Of a stretch of 64,000 nucleotides of DNA, positions 50,901 through 61,096 are shown in pieces. The stretch spans positions 108,970 to 172,969 of the forward strand of contig CACNDW010000002.1 in NCBI GenBank assembly GCA_902619315.1, given 5' to 3'. The notes under the pieces are model-generated. The model saw only the letters and a list, made by a program, of their open reading frames with translations. It was not told where the DNA came from and did not search any database. Source of the DNA: an uncultured Bacteroidota bacterium (GTDB taxonomy: Bacteria; Bacteroidota; Bacteroidia; Flavobacteriales; Flavobacteriaceae). The number at the start of each line of letters is the position of its first letter. Within the stretch, counting starts at the first letter, position 1. The translations under genes were made by a program, and so were the position numbers.

Positions 50901-52592
50901 CTATTTCCAGTTCTTTAGTTTACTAGTTAGACCTATTCCTGGATTGAAAGTATTCGTTGGATCAAGACTTTTATAAAAATTTCTGAGAGTATCTTTAGCC
51001 TTATATTCGTGTCCTACATTATGTTCTGATGGGTATTCAGCCCCTCTGTTATCGTAAGTTTTAAAAAGTTTTTCTTTAAGTATTTTTGGATCAATACCTT
51101 TTCTTATAATATAATTTTGATGTAGAACATGACAAAATAAATGTCCATAGTAAAGCTTCATTTCAAACATGTCGTCAATTTCTTTTGGTAATTTTTCAAA
51201 CCAATTTTTTTCATTTCGAGGAAATGCTATATCTAAGGACATTTCTCCTCCAATTTTATCTTCATTTAATGCCGCATATCTTCCAAATGCACTTGCAGCA
51301 GTGAACCTGTGTAAAATTGCCTTTTTACCTTCTTTTTCACTACATTCAAAAAATCCACCAATATTATTTTTGAAGAATTTTTTAAAGTATTTTCTTGCTT
51401 CTTCGATTCCATCATCTGACATTTCAATAATCCAATGGTGTTCATATAAATCTCTATATTTTTCAATTCTTTTTGGTAAATGATTTGGCCAAAAATTACT
51501 CAAAAATTGCATCAGTCTATCTGAAAATCTAGTTGGTAAAAAAGGTACTTTCTTTGAAATTAAGTCAACTTTTCTTTTAAGCTCAAAAAGTGTTGGGAGA
51601 AATTTAGTTCCCAGTTTTTCTATAATAATAAATGTGTCTTTACTATATTTTTTGGCAGCATCATAGCAATCTTTATGTAAATAATCTCCAGAGGTAGGAA
51701 GTGTTTTAAAATTTGATAAAATATCTCTTCTAATTTTAGTGAATATTTTAGGGTCGTTTGTTCCTACATAAAAAACCTGATTTTTCTTTGGAATGTCATA
51801 TGTATCTAGACGAACAGCAAAAACTGCAATTTTTCCAGCACTTCCAGATGCATTGTATAAAAGTCTTTTATCAGCATTAAATCTAGATGGTATTTTTGAT
51901 TCAATATCCCTTATAATTTCAATATATTTATCATCGGATGCTAACTTCTTACTTTTAATTATATCCGAATTTGTATAATTTTTATTTTGAAGGTTTATTA
52001 AAATTTCCTCGGGACTTTTTCCAAGATTAATATCCAGTTCATTTACTAATTCAAGTTTCCCATCTTTATTAACTTTTGCATAAAGAGCAAGTTCAGTATA
52101 TGCTGGACCTCTTTTGACTAAAGATCCACCGGAATTATTACAAACTCCACCAACTATTGAAGCGCCTATAGAAGTTGATCCTATGACAGAATGAGGCTCT
52201 TTTCCTGCAGGTTTAAGCTTTGTTTCTAAGTCATATAATGTACTTCCAGCTAATCCTATAATCTGATTTCCACCGTTTATTAAGTGGATATGGTCAATTC
52301 TCATTGTATTAATAATAATAATTGGCCTATCATATCCACTACCATATGGTGTTGACCCCCCCGTTAGTCCTGTATTTGCCGCTTGCATGATAATAATCAT
52401 TTCTTCCTTTACACAAATTTTAAGGACTTCCCATAACTCAATTAATATTCCAGGTTTAATAACAGCTAATGCATTTCCTTCTCCATACCTCCAGCCTCTA
52501 GAGAAAGGTTCTTTATTTAAACTGTCCGTAAAGACATATTTTCTCCCTACTACTTTCTTAAATTCAAGAATTAGTTTGCTATTATCTTTCAT
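50901..52592 (-). CDS. dld: respiratory (quinone-type) D-lactate dehydrogenase, FAD-binding
   Basis: AANTGLTGGSTPYGSGYDRPIIIINTMRIDHIHLI, IGSTSIGASIVGGVCNNSGGSLVKRGPAYTELALYA, DIAFPRNEKNW, C-terminal NVGHEYKA...DPTNTFNPGIG. Confidence 0.92.
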   Translation of the reverse strand: MKDNSKLILEFKKVVGRKYVFTDSLNKEPFSRGWRYGEGNALAVIKPGILIELWEVLKICVKEEMIIIMQAANTGLTGGSTPYGSGYDRPIIIINTMRIDHIHLINGGNQIIGLAGSTLYDLETKLKPAGKEPHSVIGSTSIGASIVGGVCNNSGGSLVKRGPAYTELALYAKVNKDGKLELVNELDINLGKSPEEILINLQNKNYTNSDIIKSKKLASDDKYIEIIRDIESKIPSRFNADKRLLYNASGSAGKIAVFAVRLDTYDIPKKNQVFYVGTNDPKIFTKIRRDILSNFKTLPTSGDYLHKDCYDAAKKYSKDTFIIIEKLGTKFLPTLFELKRKVDLISKKVPFLPTRFSDRLMQFLSNFWPNHLPKRIEKYRDLYEHHWIIEMSDDGIEEARKYFKKFFKNNIGGFFECSEKEGKKAILHRFTAASAFGRYAALNEDKIGGEMSLDIAFPRNEKNWFEKLPKEIDDMFEMKLYYGHLFCHVLHQNYIIRKGIDPKILKEKLFKTYDNRGAEYPSEHNVGHEYKAKDTLRNFYKSLDPTNTFNPGIGLTSKLKNWK

Positions 52593-52790
52593 ATCTATAT
52601 TTATTAAAGTTATTGGTTTTGATCAATTTTCGAAATTTGCAGACATATGAAAAAATTGTTTTTTTGTAATTTTTGATATTATCTTTATTTTGAAATAAAT
52701 CCAATTTTAAATTATCTGCTTCCTCTGAAACAAAAATTGTTTAATCTATAACTCAATCACAACCTTAGTTAATCACAAAATTAAAATTTA

Positions 52791-53609
52791 ATGAGGCATT
52801 TACATCTTCTAGACAAAAATTATCCTTTAAATTCTGATCAAATCAATTTTTATCGAAACAACGGGTTCATCAAACTGAAAAACATCTTTGATGCTGAAAC
52901 ATTGAGATTTTTCGAACAATCAATTTCCCGTAGAGTAGATCAAAAATCAAAAGATTCAATTCCCCTTAAGAAACGAGACACATATGGTAAGGCTTTTTTA
53001 CAAATTTTAAATCTGTGGACAGAGGACGAGGAAATTAAAAGATTTGTATTCTCTAAAAGATTGGCAAGGATTGCCACCGAATTGATGGAGGTTGAGGGAG
53101 TAAGAATGTATCACGATCAAGCCCTCTACAAAGAGGGGAATGGAGGCTTTACTCCTTGGCATGCAGATCAATACTATTGGCCATTAAGTAGTGATAAGAC
53201 CATAACGGCTTGGATACCTTTACAAAAAATTGATCCTGAAATGGGGCCTTTAGAATTCAGCGCTGGAAGTCAGGTAGTTAGTGAAGGCAGAGCCTTGGCC
53301 ATTAGTGACGAAAGTGAAAAACAAATCGAAAATCGATTGAGAGTAACTGATTTTGAAAAAGTATCGGAACCTTTTGATTTGGGTGAAGTTAGCTTTCATT
53401 CTGGTTGGATTTTTCATCGTGCAGGACCAAATAAAACAAACCAGACAAGGAAAGTAATGACCGTCATCTACATGGACAAAAATATGCGACTGGTAGCCCC
53501 TTCTAACGAAGGACAGGTCAATGATTGGAATACTTGGTGTCCCGGTGCCAAAATAGGTGAAGTTATCGACACTGATCTCAACCCAATCATTTTCAAAAAA
53601 AGCACCTAA
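52791..53609 (+). CDS. phytanoyl-CoA dioxygenase (PhyH)-family Fe(II)/2-oxoglutarate oxygenase
   Basis: WHADQYYWP (HxD), PLEFSAGSQ, SFHSGWIFHRAGPNKTNQTRKV (distal His/Arg). Confidence 0.9.
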   Translation: MRHLHLLDKNYPLNSDQINFYRNNGFIKLKNIFDAETLRFFEQSISRRVDQKSKDSIPLKKRDTYGKAFLQILNLWTEDEEIKRFVFSKRLARIATELMEVEGVRMYHDQALYKEGNGGFTPWHADQYYWPLSSDKTITAWIPLQKIDPEMGPLEFSAGSQVVSEGRALAISDESEKQIENRLRVTDFEKVSEPFDLGEVSFHSGWIFHRAGPNKTNQTRKVMTVIYMDKNMRLVAPSNEGQVNDWNTWCPGAKIGEVIDTDLNPIIFKKST

Positions 53610-53610
53610 A

Positions 53611-54438
53611 ATGCTTTACAATAAATTATTAAAAATTAAACATCTTTTTAGTTCTAAAGTATTTAAATACAAGAACTTAGAAAGGTTAAATCAACACGGA
53701 GTAGAAGGTAAACACATTGCTCAATCCTTTTTAAGGACACTAAATGGTGAAAACACTCCCGATGAAAATGAACTTTTTAAAAAACTGAATCAGTTCAGAT
53801 TAGATTTGATTACCGATAAACGAAAGATCAGTTTTGAGGAAATTGGTAATAAATCTATAATGACTGTTGCAGAAGTGGCAGGCCGTGCTGCTTCACCTGA
53901 AATTTGGACTCATTTTTTTTATCGACTTTCCAAGGCAAGTAGTATAAAAAATATCCTGGAAATCGGTACCAATTTAGGTATTTCAGGTCAGTATTTTATC
54001 AAGGCATTAGAGGGTAAAAAAAACACAAAATTCATTAGCATGGAAGGTGTAAAAGGACTTTGCGAAATTGCTTCAACCAGATTTGATTTAATTTCGGATC
54101 AGAATCACTTTGAAGTTGTTCATGGGTTGTATGATAAATCATTAAAAAATATAGTAATAAGCAATATTTACTTTGATTTGGTCTTTATTGACGGTAATCA
54201 CAGATATGAGGCTACTCTTAAATATTTTGAATTACTAAAAAATAACTTATCGGACAACGCCATAATTGTTCTTGATGATATTCACTGGAGTAGTGGAATG
54301 AGGAGAGCATGGCGGGACATATGTACTCAAAAAGGCATTGTATTTTCTATAAATTTTTTCAAACTGGGTTTAATCATGTTCGATTCAAAACAATCCAAAC
54401 CCACCGATGATCATTATCAATTATTTTTATCTCTATAA
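53611..54438 (+). CDS. class I SAM-dependent methyltransferase
   Basis: ILEIGTNLGISGQYF, DLVFIDGNHRYEATLKYFELL, AIIVLDDIHWS; start revised from 53557 to ATG 53611. Confidence 0.88.
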   Translation: MLYNKLLKIKHLFSSKVFKYKNLERLNQHGVEGKHIAQSFLRTLNGENTPDENELFKKLNQFRLDLITDKRKISFEEIGNKSIMTVAEVAGRAASPEIWTHFFYRLSKASSIKNILEIGTNLGISGQYFIKALEGKKNTKFISMEGVKGLCEIASTRFDLISDQNHFEVVHGLYDKSLKNIVISNIYFDLVFIDGNHRYEATLKYFELLKNNLSDNAIIVLDDIHWSSGMRRAWRDICTQKGIVFSINFFKLGLIMFDSKQSKPTDDHYQLFLSL

Positions 54439-54482
54439 TTGGATAGGTACACATGTCTCAAGCCTAATCAAAACTTTCACAT

Positions 54483-54490
54483 TATATTTG
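54483..54490 (+). promoter_or_regulatory. candidate -7 element TATATTTG for aroC
   Basis: TAnnTTTG 14 nt upstream of ATG 54505. Confidence 0.5.
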
Positions 54491-54504
54491 CATTTTAAAA
54501 TCGT

Positions 54505-55569
54505 ATGTCAGGAAATACATTTGGTAAATTGTTTCGATTAACCTCTTTTGGAGAGTCTCACGGACCCGCTATTGGAGGTGTGATAGATGGATGTCCCTCA
54601 GGTATTGAGCTTGATATGGAAGCTATTCAAAAGGATCTCAATCGAAGAAAACCTGGTCAATCGGCCATTGTAACTCAAAGGAAAGAGTCCGATGAAGTTG
54701 AATTTTTTTCCGGCATCTTTGATGGGATAACCACTGGAGTTCCCATTGGATTCGCTATCTTCAATACCAATCAGAAATCAAAGGATTATGACCACATAAA
54801 GGACCAATATCGACCTTCACACGCAGACAAGGTCTATGATGACAAATACGGATTTAGGGATTATCGTGGAGGGGGAAGAAGTTCGGCTCGAGAGACTGCC
54901 AGTAGGGTGGTGGCAGGAGCCATCGCCAAACAGTTCCTTAGTGATGTCAAATTCACTGCCTATGTTTCTGCCGTGGGAGAAATCCAAATGAACAAAACCT
55001 ATCAGGAAGTAGATCTTGATAATATAGAACAAAACCCTGTCCGTTGTCCTGACCCCGAAAAGGCATTGGAAATGGAGGAATACATAAAACAAATTCGAAA
55101 AGAAGGGGATACTGTAGGAGGTGTAATAAGTTGTGTAATTCAAAATGTCCCTGCTGGATTGGGAGAGCCTGTTTTCAATAAACTGCATGCAGAATTAGGA
55201 AAAGCCATGCTTTCGATTAATGCAGTTAAAGGTTTCGAGTATGGCAGTGGGTTTGAAGGTGCAAAAGATAGGGGAAGTAATCACAATGATTTATACAATA
55301 ATGATGGTACTACTCAAACCAACCAATCTGGTGGCGTACAAGGAGGAATTTCGAACGGAATGGACATCTATTTTAATGTCGCTTTCAAACCTGTAGCCAC
55401 CATAATGCAGTCTCAGCAAACCATTAACAAAAAAGGTGAAAATGTAGAGATGCAGGGTAAAGGAAGACACGACCCTTGTGTTGTGCCCAGAGCTGTCCCA
55501 ATTGTAGAAGCAATGGCCGCTTTGGTTTTGGCAGATTTAACTCTATTGGACAGAGTTGTCAAAAAGTAA
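54505..55569 (+). CDS. aroC: chorismate synthase
   Basis: [73 protein letters not shown]. Confidence 0.98.
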   Translation: MSGNTFGKLFRLTSFGESHGPAIGGVIDGCPSGIELDMEAIQKDLNRRKPGQSAIVTQRKESDEVEFFSGIFDGITTGVPIGFAIFNTNQKSKDYDHIKDQYRPSHADKVYDDKYGFRDYRGGGRSSARETASRVVAGAIAKQFLSDVKFTAYVSAVGEIQMNKTYQEVDLDNIEQNPVRCPDPEKALEMEEYIKQIRKEGDTVGGVISCVIQNVPAGLGEPVFNKLHAELGKAMLSINAVKGFEYGSGFEGAKDRGSNHNDLYNNDGTTQTNQSGGVQGGISNGMDIYFNVAFKPVATIMQSQQTINKKGENVEMQGKGRHDPCVVPRAVPIVEAMAALVLADLTLLDRVVKK

Positions 55570-55676
55570 TACACAAAACCATTACCTTTCCATTGATGGG
55601 CAGGTGTATGTTTTAAATTAGATATCAATACCCTGCTAAATAATTGATTACCGGAAAGCTAACCTAAGTTAAACGA

Positions 55677-56960
55677 ATGAAAAAAATACCATTACATTGG
55701 AGTATACTGCTAGGTATGATCCTTGGTGTTTTGGTGGGTATAATCTTTACTACATTTGAAGCCGGTCCCAAGATCATTTCCCATTGGGTAAAACCTTTTG
55801 GGACTATTTTTATAAATGCCCTAAAGCTAATCGCCATGCCCCTGATACTGGGTTCTTTGATTAAGGGAGTTTCTGATCTTAAAGATATTTCAAAATTATC
55901 ACAAATGGGAGGTCGTACCATTGGCATTTATATTATAACCACCGTTGTAGCTGTGATGATTGGATTGGTCATGGTCAATGCCATAAAACCCGGGGTAAGC
56001 ATAAGCGAAGAAACCCGACAAGACCTCATTACAGCGTACCAATCCGATGCTGAAGAAAAACAAGCCATCGCTCAACAACAAAAAGATGCAGGTCCATTGC
56101 AAGCATTAGTAGATTTGGTTCCCAACAATATCTTTAAAGCTACTACAGAAAATGGGAATATGCTTCAAGTTATCTTTTTTGCTCTTTTTTTTGGGGTGGG
56201 TTTGATCCTTATTCCTGCGGAAAAATCAAAACCTGTTAAGGATTTTTTTGATGGATTTAATGAGGTCATTCTTAGGTTAATCGATTTGATCATGTTAGTT
56301 GCACCTTATGGAGTATTTGCCCTATTGGCAGCGCTTATAGTCGAATCCCCAAGTTTGGACTTGTTTCGCGCCTTGGGTATGTATGCCATGACTTTAGTCA
56401 TTGGCTTAGCTGTTATGGGTATTTTTTATCTTTTATTAGTAAGGCTGTTTGTAAAACTTAAGCCTAAAAAATTCATTGAAGGTATTGCACCAGCTCAATT
56501 ACTTGCCTTTTCTACTAGTTCCAGTGCGGCAACTCTTCCCGTGACCATGGAGAGAGTAGAAGAACATTTGGGAGTCGATGAAGAAGTAGCCAGTTTTGTA
56601 TTACCCATTGGTGCTACCATTAATATGGATGGCACAAGTCTTTATCAAGCTGTAGCAGCTGTTTTTATTGCTCAGGCTTTCGGAATGGATTTAGATGCGG
56701 GTACCCAATTGTCAATTGTCATGACGGCTACTCTGGCTTCTATTGGAGCTGCTGCCGTACCCGGAGCTGGAATGGTGATGCTAGTTATTGTTTTAGCTCA
56801 AGCAGGTATTCCGGAAGCAGGCTTGGCGCTAATTTTTGCTATTGACCGCCCTTTAGACATGTGTCGAACTGTTATAAATATTACCGGTGATGCCTCTGTA
56901 TCCTTGCTGGTGGCTAAGTTTACGGGTAAACTTGATAAATATTCCAAAGGAAAAAAATGA
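55677..56960 (+). CDS. dicarboxylate/amino acid:cation symporter (DAACS family)
   Basis: AFSTSSSAATLPVTMERVEEHLGV, PIGATINMDGTSLYQAVAAVFIAQAFG. Confidence 0.95.
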   Translation: MKKIPLHWSILLGMILGVLVGIIFTTFEAGPKIISHWVKPFGTIFINALKLIAMPLILGSLIKGVSDLKDISKLSQMGGRTIGIYIITTVVAVMIGLVMVNAIKPGVSISEETRQDLITAYQSDAEEKQAIAQQQKDAGPLQALVDLVPNNIFKATTENGNMLQVIFFALFFGVGLILIPAEKSKPVKDFFDGFNEVILRLIDLIMLVAPYGVFALLAALIVESPSLDLFRALGMYAMTLVIGLAVMGIFYLLLVRLFVKLKPKKFIEGIAPAQLLAFSTSSSAATLPVTMERVEEHLGVDEEVASFVLPIGATINMDGTSLYQAVAAVFIAQAFGMDLDAGTQLSIVMTATLASIGAAAVPGAGMVMLVIVLAQAGIPEAGLALIFAIDRPLDMCRTVINITGDASVSLLVAKFTGKLDKYSKGKK

Positions 56961-57080
56961 GATGACAATTGTCCTAAAGCATAACTATAGTCAAAAAATC
57001 TCCTTTTTATCAAGTTTGAGAGGCATTTGAAAAAAAGTTACAAAAAGCACAATGGTCGGAATAAATCATCAGGGAGGAAA

Positions 57081-59240
57081 TCAATTAGCTATTTCTAATT
57101 GATCTAAACTCACCTGAGTGGTAAATAAGCCATAGTTTACAATGGCTTTTTGCTTCTCTATGGCGTCAATACTACCCACAGATTTGCCATCTACTATTCT
57201 GACTTTATCTCCCACTTTGAGATCAAGTGCAGGTTTGGGCTTTGAGGTTGTGACAGTTGCTTTATTTTTCTTTTTTTCCTTACGAATGCTTACCAGTTTC
57301 TGATTTACTTCTATGGCAACTTCTTTTTTTACCTCACGGTTTTTTTTAGCTTGCGCTGGGTTTTTTCGTTTTCTTTTCGCATTTTCTGACTCTACCAAAC
57401 GCAACAAGTCTGCGATCAAAGGTCTTTTTTTATTGTTTTGGAAGAATCGTTCTGCAAGGTCATTGAGTTTGTTTCCCAAAACGATCATCCGTTGGTTGTG
57501 ATCAAACAAATCCTGATAATTGATCAATTTAGATTTTAATTTTTCATTGAGTATTTTCAATCGCTGCGACTCATTTTCAAACTTATTCTCCTTTTCCTTC
57601 AAAGACTTTCCCGTTTTAGCCATCTGGTGCCGCTCTTTTTGCATTTTGGCAATAGTTGCATCGAAGCGAACTTTTCCTCGTTCAATTTTCTTTTTGGCTC
57701 GGTTAATCAAACTAAAGGGAATACCATTCTTTTGAGCCACTTCAAAGGTAAAAGAACTGCCGGCCTCTCCCAGGATCAACTTAAAAACAGGTTCGAGTGT
57801 TTTATCATCAAATTGCATATTTGCATTTAACATAGCCGGAAGTTCGTCAGCCAAAAGTTTGAGGTTGGCGTAGTGAGTAGTAATCAATCCAAAGGATTTA
57901 CGTTCGTATAAATCCTCTAAGATGACTTCGGCCAAGGCTCCTCCCAACTCGGGATCAGAACCCGTTCCAAATTCATCGATCAAAAAGAGGGTGTTGTGAT
58001 CGCATTTTTTTAAAAACCCTTTCATGTTTTTTAGGCGATAAGAATAGGTACTCAAATGATTTTCAATCGATTGGTTGTCTCCAATATCGGTGATGATGCT
58101 ACCAAACCAAGATACCCTGCTTTTCTCATGAACGGGAATAAGTATGCCACTTTGCAACATCAATTGGAGTAGACCTACTGTTTTGAGGGTAATACTTTTT
58201 CCACCGGCATTGGGCCCCGATATAACAACAATCCTGCTCTCTGGGCCTAAATGAATGTCTTGAGGATAGGTTTTTTTATTTTCTAACTGATTAGAACGGT
58301 AGAGTAGTGGGTGGTAAGCATTTATAAGTTCCAATTCTTGCTTATCCGAGAAAATTGGCAGTAAACCATTAATGGTTTGAGCATAACGAGCACGGGAAAA
58401 GACAGTGTCGATATGGATTAAATAACTTTGATAATGCTCGATCAAATCAAATTGAGGACGCAAGTAATCTGAAAGTTGGCTTAATATTTTTTTTATTTCC
58501 TCATGTTCCTCAAAAACAAGATTTTGAAGTTCTCTCGAAAAATTTAATGTGGCTTCAGGTTCAATAAAAACGATACTTCCAGTTTTGGAGCTGCCCATAA
58601 TTCCACCTTTGACTTTCCTCCGGTACATGGCTCTAACTGCCAATACCCTTTTATTTTCAATAACCGATTCACGGATATCGTCCAAATAGTCCAGATTTTG
58701 ACAATGAGATAATGCTTTGTTAAAGCTTTGGGCTATTTTACCCTTAATAGCTTGAATTTGTTTTCTTATAGTATGGAGTCTTTCAGAGGCATTGTCATGG
58801 ATTTCTCCAAATCGATCAATGACATTATCGATTTCTTTTTTGATTTCTTTGTTGACAACCATCTCACCTTTCAAAAGATGTAGGGACGGGTAGTAGCTCT
58901 TAAATTTATTAAAGAATAATAATAGGGTATTGACCGTTTGGGAAGCAGCAGCAATATTTCTAAAAGCTATGATTTCTAATACACTGTTTTCTATTTTCAG
59001 TAATTGTAAGGCTGGGGAGAGGTCTTCAAATCCATGATTGGGTATCCGATTGTCATTGTCAAAAGAAGACAAGTATTCAGAAACGATATGGAGTTCTTTG
59101 AGCATAGCTTCTTGTTCCATTAGAGGCTCTAAAGCAGAACAGGACGCTTTACCCATAGGTGTAATTGCAAAATCAGCGATTTGTTCTGTGACCTCAAAAA
59201 ATTCGAGATCCTCAAGTGTTTTTTTTGGTAGATAGCCCAT
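57081..59240 (-). CDS. mutS2: MutS2-type ATPase without C-terminal Smr domain
   Basis: VISGPNAGGKSITLKTVGLLQLM Walker A, DEFGTGSDPELGGALAEVIL Walker B; protein ends after a KOW-like segment (VGDKVRIVDGKSVGSIDAIE). Confidence 0.93.
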   Translation of the reverse strand: MGYLPKKTLEDLEFFEVTEQIADFAITPMGKASCSALEPLMEQEAMLKELHIVSEYLSSFDNDNRIPNHGFEDLSPALQLLKIENSVLEIIAFRNIAAASQTVNTLLLFFNKFKSYYPSLHLLKGEMVVNKEIKKEIDNVIDRFGEIHDNASERLHTIRKQIQAIKGKIAQSFNKALSHCQNLDYLDDIRESVIENKRVLAVRAMYRRKVKGGIMGSSKTGSIVFIEPEATLNFSRELQNLVFEEHEEIKKILSQLSDYLRPQFDLIEHYQSYLIHIDTVFSRARYAQTINGLLPIFSDKQELELINAYHPLLYRSNQLENKKTYPQDIHLGPESRIVVISGPNAGGKSITLKTVGLLQLMLQSGILIPVHEKSRVSWFGSIITDIGDNQSIENHLSTYSYRLKNMKGFLKKCDHNTLFLIDEFGTGSDPELGGALAEVILEDLYERKSFGLITTHYANLKLLADELPAMLNANMQFDDKTLEPVFKLILGEAGSSFTFEVAQKNGIPFSLINRAKKKIERGKVRFDATIAKMQKERHQMAKTGKSLKEKENKFENESQRLKILNEKLKSKLINYQDLFDHNQRMIVLGNKLNDLAERFFQNNKKRPLIADLLRLVESENAKRKRKNPAQAKKNREVKKEVAIEVNQKLVSIRKEKKKNKATVTTSKPKPALDLKVGDKVRIVDGKSVGSIDAIEKQKAIVNYGLFTTQVSLDQLEIAN

Positions 59241-59262
59241 CTATTTTTCTAAATTAGCCATA

Positions 59263-59270
59263 CAAAATTA
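59263..59270 (-). promoter_or_regulatory. candidate -7 element TAATTTTG for mutS2
   Basis: Reverse complement reads TAATTTTG, 22 nt upstream of the mutS2 start. Confidence 0.45.
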
Positions 59271-59277
59271 AGAAATC

Positions 59278-59949
59278 ATGGCAGTAAGCATACATCCAGA
59301 TTGGGAAAAAATATTGCGGGACACATTCGAAACTCCATATTTTAAAGCACTGATTGATTTTGTAAAGTCTGCCTATAAGAGCTCCAAATGTTTTCCTCCT
59401 GGAAAATTGATCTTTAATGCTTTCGACCTATGTCCGCCGAAAAGAACGAAAGTGGTGATTTTGGGCCAGGACCCATACCACGGTCCAGGACAAGCTCAAG
59501 GACTTTGCTTTTCAGTACCTTCTGGTGTTCCTCATCCACCATCACTAATCAATATTTTTAAGGAATTGGTTGGAAATGTTCAAATTCCTTATCCCAAAAG
59601 TGGTGACTTGAGTCCGTGGGCCAAGCAAGGGGTGTTATTGCTTAACGCCACCCTGACGGTACAAGCCCACAGGGCAGGAAGTCATCAGGGAAAAGGCTGG
59701 GAAAAATTCACCGATCAGGTGATTAAATTACTCTCTGACAGATATCAAAACATTGTTTTTTTATTGTGGGGGGGATATGCTAAGCAAAAATTGAAACTCA
59801 TAGATGAAACAAAACACTATATCTTAACCTCCGGGCATCCTTCACCTTTAAGTGCCAATAGAGGGTACTGGTTTGGCAATAAACATTTTTCTAAAACCAA
59901 TGCCTATTTAATTAAAAATGGAAAAGAACCCATTGACTGGGGTTTATAG
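59278..59949 (+). CDS. ung: uracil-DNA glycosylase (family 1)
   Basis: VVILGQDPYHGPGQAQGLCFSVP, LLNATLTVQAHRAGSH, HPSPLSANRGYWFGNKHFSKTN. Confidence 0.98.
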   Translation: MAVSIHPDWEKILRDTFETPYFKALIDFVKSAYKSSKCFPPGKLIFNAFDLCPPKRTKVVILGQDPYHGPGQAQGLCFSVPSGVPHPPSLINIFKELVGNVQIPYPKSGDLSPWAKQGVLLLNATLTVQAHRAGSHQGKGWEKFTDQVIKLLSDRYQNIVFLLWGGYAKQKLKLIDETKHYILTSGHPSPLSANRGYWFGNKHFSKTNAYLIKNGKEPIDWGL

Positions 59950-59950
59950 A

Positions 59951-60292
59951 TCATCCTCCAATACGTTTGACCTTGTGTCCCATCTTTTCTAATTCGTCAA
60001 TAATCTGATCTCTGTAATTGCCTTGAATGAGAATCTCTCCATCTTTAAAAGTTCCACCGGTATTTATTGACTGTTTAAGTGTTTTGGCTAGGTATTTTAG
60101 TGCTTCCTTGTCGCCCTCAAAACCTTTGATAATAGTTACAACCTTTCCAGCTCTGCCTTTCTTACTATAATGAGCCTCTAATTGTTGAGGGATGAAATCT
60201 AAATCACGATCAATTCTTTCTTCTTGATCTGGAGCCAATCCTTCGAATTTAATTTTTGCCAAATCTGATAGACTGTTCAATTTTTTACTCAT
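59951..60292 (-). CDS. SUI1/eIF1-like translation initiation factor (YciH family)
   Basis: GRAGKVVTIIKGFEG, LAKTLKQSINTGGTFKDGEILIQGNYRDQI. Confidence 0.93.
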   Translation of the reverse strand: MSKKLNSLSDLAKIKFEGLAPDQEERIDRDLDFIPQQLEAHYSKKGRAGKVVTIIKGFEGDKEALKYLAKTLKQSINTGGTFKDGEILIQGNYRDQIIDELEKMGHKVKRIGG

Positions 60293-60345
60293 AGGTAATA
60301 TTAAAGTGAATTTTACAATATTTTAATATTTTTTTTGCCCGCTTG

Positions 60346-60353
60346 CAAATATA
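60346..60353 (-). promoter_or_regulatory. candidate -7 element TATATTTG for the SUI1-family gene
   Basis: Reverse complement reads TATATTTG; TTGG about 21 nt further upstream as a possible -33 element. Confidence 0.5.
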
Positions 60354-60420
60354 GGGGTACAATAGGCAGTTGTCCAATAATTCTATTTGACATAATATTA
60401 ATTATAAAATAACAACTTGT

Positions 60421-61095
60421 TTAATCCAACAAGCTTTCACCATTAAGATCAGTGGTCAAAACACTACTCATATAGTCAAAAAATGGACGTATGTTTATAA
60501 AATACTCATCTACTACAGTTAGAAAGTCAGAAGCTAGAACTTCTTTATTAGAAAAGTTTTTTATAAAAACAAACTGCTTCTTTCTTATCAAATTAATATT
60601 TGGGTGTTCTTTAGAAAACCCTTTTGGAGCAGTCTTGACCTCATCCCCAGATAGTTCAACCCAATATTTTTTGAAGGTCGGGTCAGATATAAGGGTTTCT
60701 AATTCAGCTGCATCGAATTCCAGTTCTTTTCTAATGCGAAACAAATCCTTTGTATTAGGTGCCCAAAACCCAACTCCTAAAAAACTATTTTCGGGCTCCA
60801 AATGAAGGTAATATCCCCCCCTTAGATATGGTTTCTCTCTGTGAAAAGAAATTCCAAAATGGTTTTTATAAGGTGTTTTATTATTCGAAAAACGAACATC
60901 TCTATAAATACGGAAAATTTTTGATTTTTCGATTTTGTCGTGATTTTGAAGATTTTCTTCAATTTTTTTCACAAATGACTTTACCTCACTCTCTAATTTT
61001 TTGAATTCGGCTTTATTTGATTGAAACCACTCTCTATTATTATTTCGCTTGAGTTTAGAAAGAAATAAAAAAAGGTCTGGATTTATGATTTCCAT
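60421..61095 (-). CDS. DUF2461 (TIGR02453) family protein
   Basis: NREWFQSNKAEFKKLESEV, IYRDVRFSNNKTPYKNHFGISF, GGYYLHLEPENSFLGVGFW; start set at ATG 61095 directly after the upstream stop. Confidence 0.92.
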   Translation of the reverse strand: MEIINPDLFLFLSKLKRNNNREWFQSNKAEFKKLESEVKSFVKKIEENLQNHDKIEKSKIFRIYRDVRFSNNKTPYKNHFGISFHREKPYLRGGYYLHLEPENSFLGVGFWAPNTKDLFRIRKELEFDAAELETLISDPTFKKYWVELSGDEVKTAPKGFSKEHPNINLIRKKQFVFIKNFSNKEVLASDFLTVVDEYFINIRPFFDYMSSVLTTDLNGESLLD

Positions 61096-61096
61096 A

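Noticed and set aside
53557-53610. N-terminal extension of the methyltransferase ORF (MKLSTLISTQSFSKKAPK)
   Set aside because: Overlaps the oxygenase C-terminus out of frame; ATG 53611 directly after the stop is the better start.
54817-55188. 123-aa minus strand ORF
   Set aside because: Antisense to chorismate synthase; no supporting motif.
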